Assembly: GCA_911728455.2 (NCBI GenBank)
Contig: OU452231.1
Location: 13,113,838 to 13,177,837 of the forward strand
Reading direction: 5' to 3'
Length of the DNA stretch: 64,000 nt
Origin: Marthasterias glacialis
Taxonomy: Eukaryota > Echinodermata > Asteroidea > Forcipulatida > Asteriidae
How positions within the stretch are numbered: position 1 is the first letter of the stretch; each line of letters begins with the position of its first letter. Both the position numbers and the translations under genes were made by a program. The notes below the pieces were generated by a model. It had not been told where the DNA came from, did not search any database, and saw only the letters and a program-made list of their open reading frames with translations. This document shows, one piece after another, positions 35,801-49,965 of this stretch.

Positions 35801-38800
35801 GCAAGTAAATGTTACATCAGCTGTCGTCTGCACTTTGTCTGTTCATGGGCCTGTTGCTTGCAGAGCTGCTATACACACAAATTTTACCGAGCAGGTAGAA
35901 CTTCCGGCTAATACTGTTTAACAGTCAAGACGTCATGTAATTTCTAGTAGTGCTGATTGGTTCCCTATGTGATTTCTAGTAGAAAAATATGTTAAGCATT
36001 TTATTTTTTATTTGGCATGCATGTGAAAGCCAGCTGGTAGCGGGATTCTTCCGTTTTTTTCCCCCATCCAGCCTGATGGGATTGTTTTTTGTGGAATTGC
36101 CGAAATCATTTTTCTTTGAGACATGCCATTGTGTAAAATCAGAATACATTTTGTTCCAAGAAGAGGATTACGAGATATTGAGAGGCTTCCACCATTGTTT
36201 TATTCATTGTATTTTGGCTAAAGAGAGGTAAGTCAGAGTGAACCGGGAATCCAGCCTCTTACAAAGGAACCTTCACTTGACAAAGCCAAGAAAACAAAGA
36301 TACTCTTTATTGCACCGTGATTGCACGGTGATTTTTGTTTTCTCTACCGAGAAAATGTCAAATTCATGCACCGTGAATTGCAAAACCTCGGCCCTGAGCT
36401 ATGGCATAGGATTGGTACTAAACTGGGAACCGTTGCTGGATTCCCGGCTCACTCTGACTTGCCTCCCTTTAGCCAAAATACAATGAATAAACAATGGTGG
36501 AAGCCTCTCAATATCTCGTAATCCTCTTCTTGGAACAAAATGTATTCTCATTTTACACAATGGCATGTTTCAACGTCGCCGTTTGCTGGCTCGAAAAATA
36601 TTACCATGGATAAATGTCAGCCGACACCAACTGGTTAAAAAAAGTTCAGGGTAGAACAAAGGGGAATGAGAGTATGCTTTCTACTAAAAGATATAAAACA
36701 CAATCTGCTGTTTCAGTCAGTCAAGTCAAGCTCGTGGGCAATTCTTTGTGGGTCACGTTTCAAATTTTGAGATTGCAGTTGTTGATATATATAGTCACAA
36801 CACATTAAGTCAAGCAAGACGTGAATTATTGTTTCTGTGGTTATTGTAACAAAAGTAATTTGGGAATTGACCCATAGAGCTATTCATATTGACTAGAGTA
36901 CCAACTCTTAATTTTGTTGTTTTTTTTGTTTTAGCCTGTTGGTAAGACATGTTTAGACCCTGTGCATGACTGAGGAAAAATGACTTGCTTAGTCACAAGT
37001 GACCGCTCAAATTTGAATTCCTCTGACTACAGACAGTTGCTATGTCACATGGTTCTGAGAAACTTTTTTTTAGTCTGTTGGTAAAAATGTTCGGACCCTG
37101 TGCATGACTGAGGAACAAATTATTATTGTGTTAGAGTTGAAACTGACGCATGTGCAAAATGTGGGTCTGCATACCCATACAAAAGTACCACATTTACTGA
37201 TTATGCGTTTAATTTATAAATTCTGTAACACACAGAAAAAAAATCACGGAATTATGTCTGGTACTTTGTACAACGACTTGTTCCCTGAGATCCGTGATTG
37301 ATGTGGCTTTTTCTGATTTCCCACTTTACAGCTGAGAACCCAGCCACGAGTATCAACAGCGATCCAGAGAAGCCCTATCAGTTTCCTGGAAGGGATATCC
37401 TGGAGGATCGTCCACATACGACCCTTGATGCTCGGACAAGCAATCGCTGGTCGACGCAGAGATCACTTGAGCCTAGGCCACCAGGAACTGCACCTTGCAG
37501 ACTCGGCAGGTAAACCCCAACCCTTCAAAAATCCAACTGCATATTTTGTTTGATTCTGTTGGACCCGAGGACTGCACTAGTAAACCGACCGTGCTTTCCA
37601 GTGAAAACAAATCCTGACTGTACCACTGATTACCAGCGCCTATACGCTTAACAAAAGCTTTTGCATCTGTGTGCTGTGTGCATAAACCCTCACTAGTCAC
37701 CTTTGACACCATTTGTTCACAAAAACAGCACTCACTGCAAAAACAGGTGACAACAGACAGAAGCTATCTGTGGAAAATTTAGACTTTCAATTTTGTCCGT
37801 CATCACAATTTACAGCGAGTGCTATTTTTGTGGATAATTGGTATCAAAAGATCACATAATCCATTGCACTCATAAGGATTTCTTTACCCTTACTAGGAAC
37901 TGGGTCCAATTTCATAGAGCTACTTATCAGCCGATTTTGTGCCTACTGTGCGATTTCCACGTCATAGCTCTGCTAACCGTAAGCACAGGAAAAGGCATGC
38001 TAACCTTCCGGTGCTTACTGTAGGAAAATGAATGACGTAACAATGCAAATCCAAGATGAACGTGCAGGTTGGCCGCCTAATTTTCTTGCTAACCTGTGAA
38101 ATACGCTTAAGCAAATTTTTCCGTGCTATAGTTAGCACGGAAATTTGCTTACCGTTAAGCAGCGCTATGAAATTGGGCCCTGATATTTTGAAAACATCAA
38201 CTGGAGGGAGATTTACTTTTCAAGGTGTGGATTTTCATCTTTTTTGAGAGGGCAAGGCCATTTTCATTTTGCAAAGGGCACTTCCGTTGGAAAATCTCAA
38301 AGTCTATGGGAAACCTTTGAAGGGGCACCAAAGCCAAGACCAGGGCAACAGAGGTCATTGCTTCCTTTGCTTCCAGATATTGGGAGACTTTTGAACGGTC
38401 CTTTTTCAAAGTTCTCACCAGTAGTACGCACACTCAGAACTGTCAAAAAGGACCGTTGTGTCTGCTGCCGCCAGCGTCTCAAAAGTCTCCCATTCCAGAC
38501 CTGCTTCTCTAGGCTGTGCACAATGACCTCGCCTCTTGGCATCTGCTGGTAAGATTTGAGCTAAAACAGGAACAAATTGAAAGCTCTCCACTTTGTTTGG
38601 TTTGTCAACAGCCCATCACCGATTGAAAGATTCCAGCCTTCATCTGCCCGATCACCGACACCTGTGGACATCTTTCATTATCACTCTGCACCCATACACA
38701 GCGTACTTGGACCAGGTAAACTTTGTCTCTGTTAGTCTCCCCAGCATGTTTGATTGCTGTGGGGAAGGTCCTTGCAAGGGTAAGAAGGTGCTGGGGCTGA

Positions 38801-41800
38801 AACTGCCGCCACATCATTTACAAAATTAAAAACGGAGCAAGTCCCTTCTTTTTGACGAAACAAGTTCTGTGTTCTCACAACACACAAGACCAACAGCTTT
38901 CCATCCCATTCAAGGGACAAAGCATTGTGGTTAAGTGCTTGGCCAATAGTATGCGCTAGTCTCAAGATTGGAACCCAAACTCACACACATGACAACACCA
39001 GAACTTAAGTCTGGTGCACTAGACCACAAGAGCAAACTCACTTGTCCCTGACATCCACAAAGGAGTGAGTGCAGAGTTGTCATTTTTTTGTCAATAGAGA
39101 TCACAATCTCTTACTGCACTCGGCTTCTTGAAGATTTATAAAGCATTCTGTGTTCTTCTACAGAATTGTAGAAGAAAACAAGTATTAAAGTCTCCATTTT
39201 TTCCATTCCAGACATTCTCCTGCAGTGTTTAGACACAAACTGGGAGCTCCACCGTCCTTACATCCAGAAGTCGTCCACCCTCACAGATCTCCTCTGCAAG
39301 GCGGAGAATAAACCACACGCGGAGCTCTACTACCGTGACCCCATGTCGGCGACCCTCGACCAGTACATCAGTAAGAGTAACCACTACAGCACAGAGTACC
39401 AGGACATCAGTCATAATCTTAGTATGACGGACAGCCCACGGAGTGTGGACGGAGGGGAGAGGAAGAAGGTTGACCACCCGGCACATGTGGTCAAGGCTCG
39501 GACCAACACCATGACCAAGCTGAAACTGAAGGTCAGGGATCCTTCAGTGACCAGAGATGGTGAGAATGCCCTCTAAGTCTTTATTAGCATTATTTGTTAT
39601 TATATCTATCTGGTAATGAAAATAAGGAACCCTCAAGAGTGACTTGCACTGTGACCCATAGGCCTGAAGATACCTGTGTAGAAAAGATGATGAAGAAATG
39701 TCAGTTTTAGATGTGGAAAACCCCAAATAAGGGAAAACCCATGCAATCAGGTAGGGGCTGAAAACCCGATCCACATGCAAGGCTCCAGTCCAGGATTTAA
39801 AGCAGGATTACAGAGGTGAAAGGCAGGGAAGAAACCACTGAGCCAACCTGAAGATTTCAGAGTAGTAATGGAGTAGTAATGAAGCTCCAAAACAGCCTAT
39901 TTACAAGTAGTTTGAAAACTTCTTCCAGACAAGGGCCCAGAATCGTAAAACGTCTGCACAAAAATCTGCTTAGCGCAGAAACATCTTGCTTAACAACAGA
40001 AACAGATTACCAAATATACCAACCAAAGTCCCGTGTTTTACTGTATGTTGCAACTGGTAACCCGCTATTTTCCTGCTTAGCATATAAGTTTGCTAAGCAC
40101 CATTTTCAGCTTTAGCAGTCTTTGAAATTGGCTTTTCCAGAGAAGTCTTTTTGAGCAAGAGTGCCCGTCAGATCATTGCAAGGTGGTTTTTAAATGGGAT
40201 AGCACAAAATACAAAATTGTGGTGTGTATTTCCTGTTTCTGGTTATTGGACCATGTGGCTTTGTGTACAGAAAGAGTGACCTTGCACATTCCAGGGCTTT
40301 TCTTGGCAGGCAAGATACTGCACTGGTCCTTTGAGAAACTTGACATGTTGTATCATAATTACCACATAAAATCAGGAGTTGTAATTTAAAAAAAAAATAA
40401 ATAAATAAAATCTTCAAAATTGTTTTTCTTCATATCTAAAGTTGATAAAAACTGGTACACTGAATTTGCTTTTAAATGTGAGATTTTTATGTTTTCCCTC
40501 CATTGAGCTGTGTACAAATCATGTCTGCATTAAGTCCATGCTTTGTGGCGTTTTGTTGTTGTTGTAAACATGTAAACAGTTTACATGATCTTTAAGTTTT
40601 TTAAAAAATGAGATCTTCAAAATTGTTTTCCTTCCTAAAGCTGATAAAAACTGGTACACAAATTAATTTTCTTTTAAATGTGAGATTTTTATGTTTTCCC
40701 TCCATTGAGCTGTGTACAAATCATGCCTACATTAAGTCCATGCTCTGTGGCGTTTTTTTGTAAACATGTAAACAGTTTAAATGATTTCTAAGGAGGTCTC
40801 AGTGCAGTTTATCCACACCAATTTTGCTCAGCATGAACAATACTTGGTTAGTAAAAATTAGTCACCAGCTCACAATGCAAGATGACGCATATTGCCCTTG
40901 ACAGGTGCCCTGATTAGCAGATAAACAATCCTAAAGCAGTATCTTCAGCTTGAAGGCAGCTCGTTGAAATTGGTCCCCGAATGATGATGTCAAAGCTAGG
41001 GGGATAAAAAATATAAACAGACCGTGACTGCCGATGGAGAATCAATCACCACCTTCTGCTGATGGCTTTAAGAATTGCCATGCAATTATAGTGCAATGTA
41101 CCGGCCTCCTGTCTCGTAGACAAATAAATAATTGATATGGGAGCAGTATGCCATTGTCTATTACCCCAGGGATCTGGATTGAAATGATTTTAACCCAACC
41201 AAAGGCTGGAAATTGTTGATTAATTCCTACATTTTTGGGGGAAACAGGTTTTTTTTTTAATATAAAGGGAGCTATGTGTAGTATTTGTACTGCAAGCCCT
41301 TTGATTCTCATTACACAGCCAATATTAATCATTGCCTCCGGGATTTTTTTGGTTGTTGTTGTCCCTTTCCCCTGGCGGGATTCTTTTGGCAGAACTGCCG
41401 GAATCATTTTTCTTTGAGGAACCATGACTTGAAAGAAACCATGACTTGAAAATGCCAAGAGAAGAAAGAATCTCTTTGTTGGATCGTCTGTTTTGTTTCT
41501 CATACGAGAAAATGTCAAATTCATGCAGCGTGGATTGCAAAACATCGGCTGTAGTGTTACCTACGGCATAGGAGTGGCACTGAACGCAGAACCATGGCTC
41601 GATTGCCGGCTCACTCTGACTCACCTCAATTCAGCGGAAATACAAAAGGACAAAGGTCTGTAATCGTGGATTACACAAAAATCGCCTCTGAATAGCCACA
41701 AAATCCCAGTTCTTCAAGACCTTTTTTTTCCTTGTGTGGGTGAAACAAAGTGTTAGACAATGTGTGTCTGGTCTGTGCACGCTCTGTAGTTGACTGACCG

Positions 41801-44800
41801 GGTGACCTTTGCTCCTGTGGTCCGAAATTACATAATGGCATCTTAAGATGGCTTCCGTATCCAGGTCATCTGGTTTCAACTGGTCAAAAAATTTAACTTT
41901 TAAACCGTAACCAAGGGCTTTCATTTCTAACTTGCCCTTAAATAAAAGCTTTGAAATTGTAAGAGTTGCACAATGTAAAATGTTTTAAAACGTTAAGTAC
42001 AAAGTGATGCTTCATTTTGGCATGAAGCGTCACATTTCATGAAGTTTGTTTGAGACCAGTTTAACATAATGAAGCCATGAATTTTTTATTTTTTTTTATT
42101 CAGATTTCGTATAAAATTTTTCAGCAGAATCCTGAGAAACCATGAAAAAAAAGCATGTTTTTTATTCTTAACTTGGTATGTTTTTTGTTTGTTTTTCAAA
42201 GCATTTGCTGTTGCCCTGGGTAACCTGTACCATGACGACATTGACGTAGAGAAGTGTGATGTGGTAGGAGTTCTGGCATCTGCCCACTCTCTGGGTTTCC
42301 AGGACTTGGAAAGAAGGTAAACAAAAGTCGGATCGTGTGTTGATCAAACGAGTTTCAAATTAAATCACCCGCTGTGATGTATAACCCGAAATGGATTTGT
42401 CAGAACAACAATGAATAAGTCACAAATTGACTCAGGGGACCAATTTGAGGACCATGTCACCATTACAGAGATTTTTCTCAAGATTCTGAATAAAAGAAGA
42501 AAAATTCTGAAAAAATGTTTGGAATATTATTTTTTATTAATAAAAATGTTTGGAATATTATTTTTTATTAATAAAAATGTTTGGAATATTATTTTTTATT
42601 AATATATATATATTTTTTTTTGCATCAGGGACAAAGAATATTTACCCATACACCGATGTGTGTTAAGCACTGTATACTCAGTACTTTCCCCGAGTCCTGT
42701 GAAAAAAATAATCCTCGGGTATAATCCTCGGGTGGGATTCGAACTCACGACCCCTGCCAATTCTAGAGCAGATGTCTCACCAACTAGACTACCGAGATTG
42801 CCCGGCAGCTAGAGGCAGTTCGAATCATATTATTATTCTTTCTTCACCAGATGCGCTGATATTATGTTGCGGAATCTAAGCGCACTGACGGTTTGCAAGT
42901 ATCACCAGGCTGGATTGAAGGTACAGATTTGTCCTTATGCTCAAGGAAGCGTGAAGCCTCGCTTCTGCAAAATTTTTGTCGGTCAACACCCGTGCTAATA
43001 CCTTTATATACCGCACACACAGATCCTTCTTGTTAGAGCCCAAATCACCAGTAAACCTGAGTAGCGCCCTCTTGTGATTCAGTGTCACGATGCTGACAGG
43101 ACCGTGGTAGGAAAATAGTTTTTCAACCTTTTTGGCTCGTCACAAATCATAGTGAAATTCCACCACATAGTTTATATCATACGTAGAGGCATACAGTTTC
43201 AGCAGTTGTAAAAGCAAGGCATCAATTTGACTGTGAGCAAAAGGCTTTGAATCATTATGTCGTGTGAAAACTTTTGCGTTTTATTTGTGTTGGCTGTTGA
43301 GCGTTGGAAACTCACATAGACCCAGTGCTGTCAGAAGTTACGTGAATTTACTGTCACATATACACACAGCCGTACCAGAAAATAGGCACGTACACTGGTA
43401 ATTTGAGTGATGGAACATGCATCACGTCTCATTGTTTATTTTGCCATGTTATACTGCCGCGATGCTCCAATAATAATATTGAAGTCCAATATGGATAAAT
43501 ATTAAGGCCATGTCACACTGGGTAGTTTACAGGCAACCACTTCCAGGCAATCTCCATGAAGGAAAAACATTCACACGTCAATTTCCACAAAACTGCCTGT
43601 GGGACTGTAAGGTACTGTTACAGAAATGTCCCTTGTCTCACCAAAGTGTTCCTTTTTTGCATGCAGTGCAGTTTGGTTGCATGCCTCCAAGTTGCCTGTA
43701 AAAATTGCCCTGTTTTGACAAGGCCTATCAAGGCTTCGCAGCGCCGTTTCCAAAATAATCAGTCCCTGCTCGGTTGTCCAAACGAGGCAAGGTCATGTCA
43801 CGTCGGACAAGGTTGGTGTCTACATGGAGTCATCCACATTGTTCAGAAGGTTTTCGGATATAATTTTTAGAGTCTGGTCTGGAAGAGTTTCTTTGTCAAT
43901 TTTGTGTTTATTGTGAAAAAAAAATTGAAATGGCAAAGATCTATGTGTGAGTTACATAAAACATATATTGAATGCATTTTGCAACTACCACTAATCATTG
44001 TCGCAGAATATAATCACTCGGTGAAATCTGGCTTATCCATTCCACTCGGATTTGCCTGGTGTGAATGGAATAGTCCACATTTCACTTTGCGATTATATTC
44101 TGCAACAGTGCACTCAAACGCATCCAATATTTGTATAATATACCACGGCGAAATCCTATATTACATCTTGCCTATTGAAAGCAATACATACATGTATGCA
44201 CTTACTGTAAAGCGTTTAGTGGTTGTAAAATCAAGAACATGAACAGTCTGTTTATCAGTTTCTGAATGTAAGGTTCAGAAATTCATGTTGTGTGAAAATG
44301 GCATTGTCCTATATTCGCCATTTAAAAAAAAAGAAATTCTCAGAACAAATTTTGACAGATGATGCTGTTTCGAAACAAAAAAAACAACCAAAAACTTTTG
44401 CCAATGCCAAGCACAACGGCATGAAATACGTGTTACAAACAAAATTGTTTGTACACGGCTGGTGGATGTTAATTAATGTCAGGATCCAGACAATAACTCA
44501 TTTTTAGTTTTTGACTAACTACCACTAATCATTGGTAAATTTTTTTTGTCCAAATAAAAGCTTGTAACTCTTGAATCTATGAACAAAAGCTACTTAGAAT
44601 TTGAATTCAGGTCTCATTTGCCAAAAATCTGACCTAGCATCTTTAAGTTGTTTTGCCATTCGTGGAAACCTTCTTCAGAAACAATCAAAACAACCAACAG
44701 AGGTTGAAACCTAAACAAATTTGGGATAGAACAGGGTTTTTTTCTGCGAAATTGTTTTCTTTGTTGCAAGTTCTTCAGAGGATAAAGTCATTACCCCACA

Positions 44801-47800
44801 TAAATTTGCAGTTCAGTGCATTATTATATGCACACATGTAACCCAACGCGAGCAAGTCCTGCAATCTAGTGTTTTCCCAAACACATACTGTTGAAAAATC
44901 ATTACTGTATTCCTTAACCACTGACAATGGGGTTCTCAAAATTTGCTCGTGCCACCTGCTGATGAGGGGAATAATTTCTCAAAACAGCCAGAATCTTTCT
45001 TTTTTTTTGAGAATATCGCCAGCACAAAGAAACCCTGACTGTAAAAGCCAAGAGAACAAGATTCTCATTGAAGCACTGGTATTTTTTGTTTCTCTTTCAA
45101 AAAAATTTCAGATTCATTCAGCAGGAATTGCAAAACCTCGGCCGTGACACACGGCTGTTAATTGGTCCCACGGAGAACCGTGGCTGGAATCTTTGTACAC
45201 TCGGACTTACATGTACCTCCATTGAGCCGAAATACAGTGATGAACAATTGTGGAAGCCTCTCGATTTTTCATAATCCTCTTTGTATAACAGAAGGACGAA
45301 GGTTTGGAATAGGGGATTACACAATGACCTACCATAAAGGGAGCATTTCAGCATCATTTCCAGTACCGTCTATCCTTTTTTTGTGATTGAAACGATGTGC
45401 ACTCTCTGTGCAAAGAAATGTCTAGGCAACCTTCGTTCGGGTCTTCCAAATTCCCACAAAAATCTGATTTGTGCCAGGGAAAAAATTGGCAGGTCATCTG
45501 ACATTAACTGGTTTAAGTTTTTGAATTCAACACCTCCTAAAAGTTCAGCAAATATAAAAATTGTCAGACCTAGCTACTATAGCAGAAAAACATGCAAAAG
45601 CAGAAGTTGCGCATTCACAGTGGATGCTGTTTAGTTAGCATGTTGCGAGGGTTGCCTCGCTTACGTTAACCAGTGTTCATGAAGTAAAACCTGTGCTAAG
45701 GGTTGTTCCGTAAGCAGAAACCCTCTGCTTACAGGCTTTAGGAAGACGGGACCAGGGCCCGATTTCATAGCGCTGCTTAATGGTAAGCAAATTTTCCTGC
45801 TAACTGTAGCAGAAAAATTTAAGCTTAAACGTATTTCACAGGTTAGCAAGAAAATTAGGCGGCCAACTTGCGCGTTCACCATGGATTTGCATTGTTACGT
45901 CATTCAATTTCCTACAGTAAGCACCGGAAGGTTAGCATGCCTTTTCCTGTGCTTTCGGTTAGCAGCCCTAGAGACAGTTCTGCGCTACAAGAGGTGTGGT
46001 CTAGTGGGGAATGCGCACTCAACTATCTTGAGTGCCGTAAAGATCCTTGACAAAATGACAATCACATAACTTCCACTATGCTGTTTTTTGATTAAATTTG
46101 CAGTATGACGCATTGTGTGCACATTTTTCATGCAATGCAAATTTGACTGGAAGACCGTTTATATTTTGTGTAATTAACGTCCCCAGCGAATATGCTTCTA
46201 TTTGAGTTCAGATTTAGTGGAAGAACTCATCAGTTGTACATTTCGTGCTGTGTGTATGTGGAGGAACTCAAAAAATGTCAACCAATTTATCTTTCTTTCT
46301 TTTTCTTTTTTTTTGTAATTTAACCTCCGAATTTGAGACGGTGTAACTGCTTTAAAATGTGGCTGGCTCCAAAAGATGTTTACCGACAGACGTCACTGTT
46401 CTTTGCACAATAATTAGGAGACTTCCGAACAAACAGCTTGCCAGACTGATTGATATTATTCATGGGGTATGCGTGAACCAACTTTCTGCATGCATTCTGT
46501 AAATTTGAGATTTGATTACATTTTTTAACAATATTTTTCTCCAATGTTCCTTATGTTTCAGTACAAGGTGGGGCAAGTGGTCAACGCATGTGAGAGATGG
46601 TTGGAGCACAACCTCATTCCCCATGTGAGTATTTTAACTGTTGTGTTTGTATACTTTAGAGACGTTCCTCTTTTTAAAGACAAAGTAGCTCAGGATTGGC
46701 AATTATCAAAAAGAAAATTGGATACGTCTCAATCTAAAAGTTTTATCACTGATTATAAAGTTCATACCGGTTCCAGGGGTGTGGGGAGCGAGATGATTTA
46801 GGAACACCCCCCCCCACCGATATTTTTTCTCTGTTGGAATTTTGAATCCCAATTTGGTAAATAGAGCTAGAAGTCAAGTAATACAAGGGCATTCAGACTT
46901 AAGTAAAGTAATTTTGCTGACCCGAAAACCTTTGTTGTTGTTTTGGCATTATTGAATAGACATTATGCATTCGCCGCCATCTTTGAGGTCAAACGCAGCT
47001 TCGAACATGCGTTGTAGCTGTTTTGACCACAGCACGAGTGTGTCCTTTCCTGTGCTAAATGCTCATAGTGACGTCCTACACATAAGGTCTATACAGTGGG
47101 GTTATCTGTTCTTTCTTGAAATAGTGGGAAACCTTTGGTAGTTAGCGAGTCTGCAAACTAGCTTCCCTAAAACAGGCATGATATTCTTCCTACTTTGATC
47201 TGATTTCCGATTTTTTTGCCCTCATAGAAATCAGCAAAATTGTTACTTAATAGCCTGAAAAGTCTATACAAGCCTACACCATAAGTGTTTGTTATACCAT
47301 GGTATTAGATTGTGAATTTTTATTGATGGAGAACCAGTCACGTGACATAATACAAAATTTCGTGTCTTCTCAAAAAAGTGATGTTGTCGGGGTCCATTAC
47401 CTAGATCGTCCTCAGAAAATTCATTTCATCGTCCCCATTGATATGTATATTGAAGTTAGCAATACACCCGAGAAAGAGGTAGGTCATGTCGCCCGCGTCC
47501 ATTACCTAGATCGTTCTCAGAACATTACTTCCAAGTCCCCATTGATCTGTACAACCACATTAGCGGTACTACCTGAGAAAGAGGTTACTATGCAACCACT
47601 GGTACTATGCACGCTACTGTACTTTTGATATGATGCTCGCGATATAGGGACCAGTTTATACATTTTGCTTGATAAAAAATTTGTAACCGACGCACTTTTG
47701 TTGAATTGAATATTGTCGTCTGCAAACTTTGTCAGTAAGGGCCTTTTTAACAATCCTGCAATCTAATACCATGGTATAACAAAACAATTGTTGTCTGCTG

Positions 47801-49933
47801 TGATATGTGGTCCATGCTGTTTTGGACACTCAGGGGGCCGATGGCACCCTCGGCTTTGCCTCGGGTGCCATCTGCCCCCTCGGGTGTCCAAAACAGCATG
47901 GACCACATCACAGCAGACAACAATTGTATAATGTGGTCAGCTCTTCTACTCAATAAAATTGTCCTACTTTTTTCCAAGGGCCAAATATCATGGCTGCTAG
48001 TCCCTCCCAAAGTAAATGCCTAGCTTCTCCCCTGCCAGTACCTATATATCCTCCGGGGAAATATTTCCATTTGAAATACCGTCAAAGCCGTCAAATACCA
48101 TCAAAAAACAATCAACTTGATGCTTGATGTCGCAACTGAAATATGCCCAGAGTGAACGTAAAATAAAAACCTTACACAACATACATCGCTTTTCGATGTT
48201 TCATTAAAATATGACCTTTGAATTTGATGAAGTGTGCTCAGATTGATGTATGATGTGTTTCTTGAATCAGACAGTTCCCAGAAATAGTGAAATGGCATTA
48301 GACAACTGAAACATCAACCATGATATCATTGTGATGTGATGTCTTAAAAATTCTGTATGTTGAGAATTACTTACCTTATAGGTCTAGATTCGGTGTTATT
48401 TGAAAGCTCTTGTTCTCATCTGTGTGATGAGCGAATAAATCAAGTTTGGAGTTTTGGCAGGAAGCGCCTGTCGTGGCATGGAGCGTCACATTTATATAGA
48501 CCCCTTAGACAGACTGCCATCGCTGAGATCAAGCAATAGACCTTTATCATGGTGCTGATTTTTTCCCATTCAAACCAATGTAACCAAACCGAGGCTGGAA
48601 GGGCAAATAGTCTGGTTCCTTTTAGTACAATGAAAATGAGCATCTGTGACTGTTATTGGATACAGAGAACATGACCAAGATGGTGGCAGCATAATAAAGG
48701 TCTATTGTAACATGCAATCACGTACAGGTCACTCACAACTCTCATCAGCCTATGATGGTGTTCCTTTGACTTCAATGAGGGCGCTGTTTGAGCTTGTGAC
48801 ATCATATGCAAAGAGTCTATTAGCTATTTATACATTTGTTTAAAATCTTAAGACATTTGCACTTTTTATGACAGCTTTCAGTTCAAATCCAGTTGAGGGA
48901 CCTACCTTTGGAACTTCTACAGAAAATTATCAAATCCAGCAGGTATGTGGTTATCTGGTTTACATGTATGGCCATCATTGTTTATTTTACTTTTGATTTT
49001 ACATAAAAGCTGTTGATTATGTCAATTACAATAATGTCATAAAGAAACTGATCTGACCGCTGTCCTCGTTCTCGGACATTTCTTTTTCAACCATTCTCAA
49101 AATAAAAAATGCAAACATCAAGTCCTCTCTCTCAACCAATGGTTACATGTAGTTTTTCCCTCTATCCTTTGGTGAAGTCATTACGTCAAACGGGAGTGAA
49201 TCTGCTGTACACGCGAGGTTTTTTGCAACTTCTGGCTCCAAAGCTGGCATTAACAGGCATGTGATTTCTCAGGATTTTTTTCTGATTTCCGGATTTTCTC
49301 AGAACTCCTTGAGCCCTTCAAGTTTTCTTGAAAGAAGTAAAGCAGTCACCTAAGGGAGAAAGAAATAGTCCACACTGTGTCCAAACCCGCAGTTTTGTCT
49401 TTCTGGTGATGCCCAGAGAGTCTGTAAACCTCCTGAATTGTAACATCTGGGAGGTTCTGGGTCTAGAATAAGGGGGAACCCAGACCCACAAGCCATTTTT
49501 CAGGAATTTCCCCATTTGTCAAATTCATCTATGCATACATCCGTGTCTAATTTTACCAAGAACTACTCATCTTCGCTCATTTCAACTGATAATTCTCAGA
49601 GCACCTTGAGACTTTGCAAAATATAATATGTGAAAGGCAAGCCCCAAATTCTTTTGTTTTTGTTTACACATGAATCCTCAAAGGAAAACAAGCTCAGTGC
49701 ATTTTAATGCTTCTGGCAATCGTTGGAGACAGTTTGTGTGATGTGGGCGTGGCTTGCAGTGGAATGACGTCACATTTACAAACAGGATAACTAACAGTAT
49801 TCTATACTGAATAATCCCCAGGGAGCTGAGATGGTTTAAGGAATGAAATAAAGGGCCCGGTGACCAGGGGTAGTAATGTCAGAAGCGCTTTGTTACGCCC
49901 TTCGGGCTGTGATAAAGCGCTATATAAAAACTG

Positions 49934-49965
<32 letters not shown>

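Larger units (their letters stand above)
42921..46561. other. BTBD16: Gene 1 intron between exons 7 and 8
   Basis: Holds a small foldback at about 44000-44110 (GCAGAATATAATC / GATTATATTCTGC) inside a pair of 18-bp direct repeats at 43984 and 44518, a foldback family 5 relative at 44640-45520, and a GGGCCC-type foldback at 45748-45975. A 104- and a 112-codon frame around 43556-44242 have no recognised features. Confidence 0.5.

Noticed and set aside
41042..41545. Minus-strand open frame of 167 codons
   Set aside because: It lies inside a gene 1 intron and overlaps a dispersed foldback-family repeat; composition and neighbours give no support for a gene.
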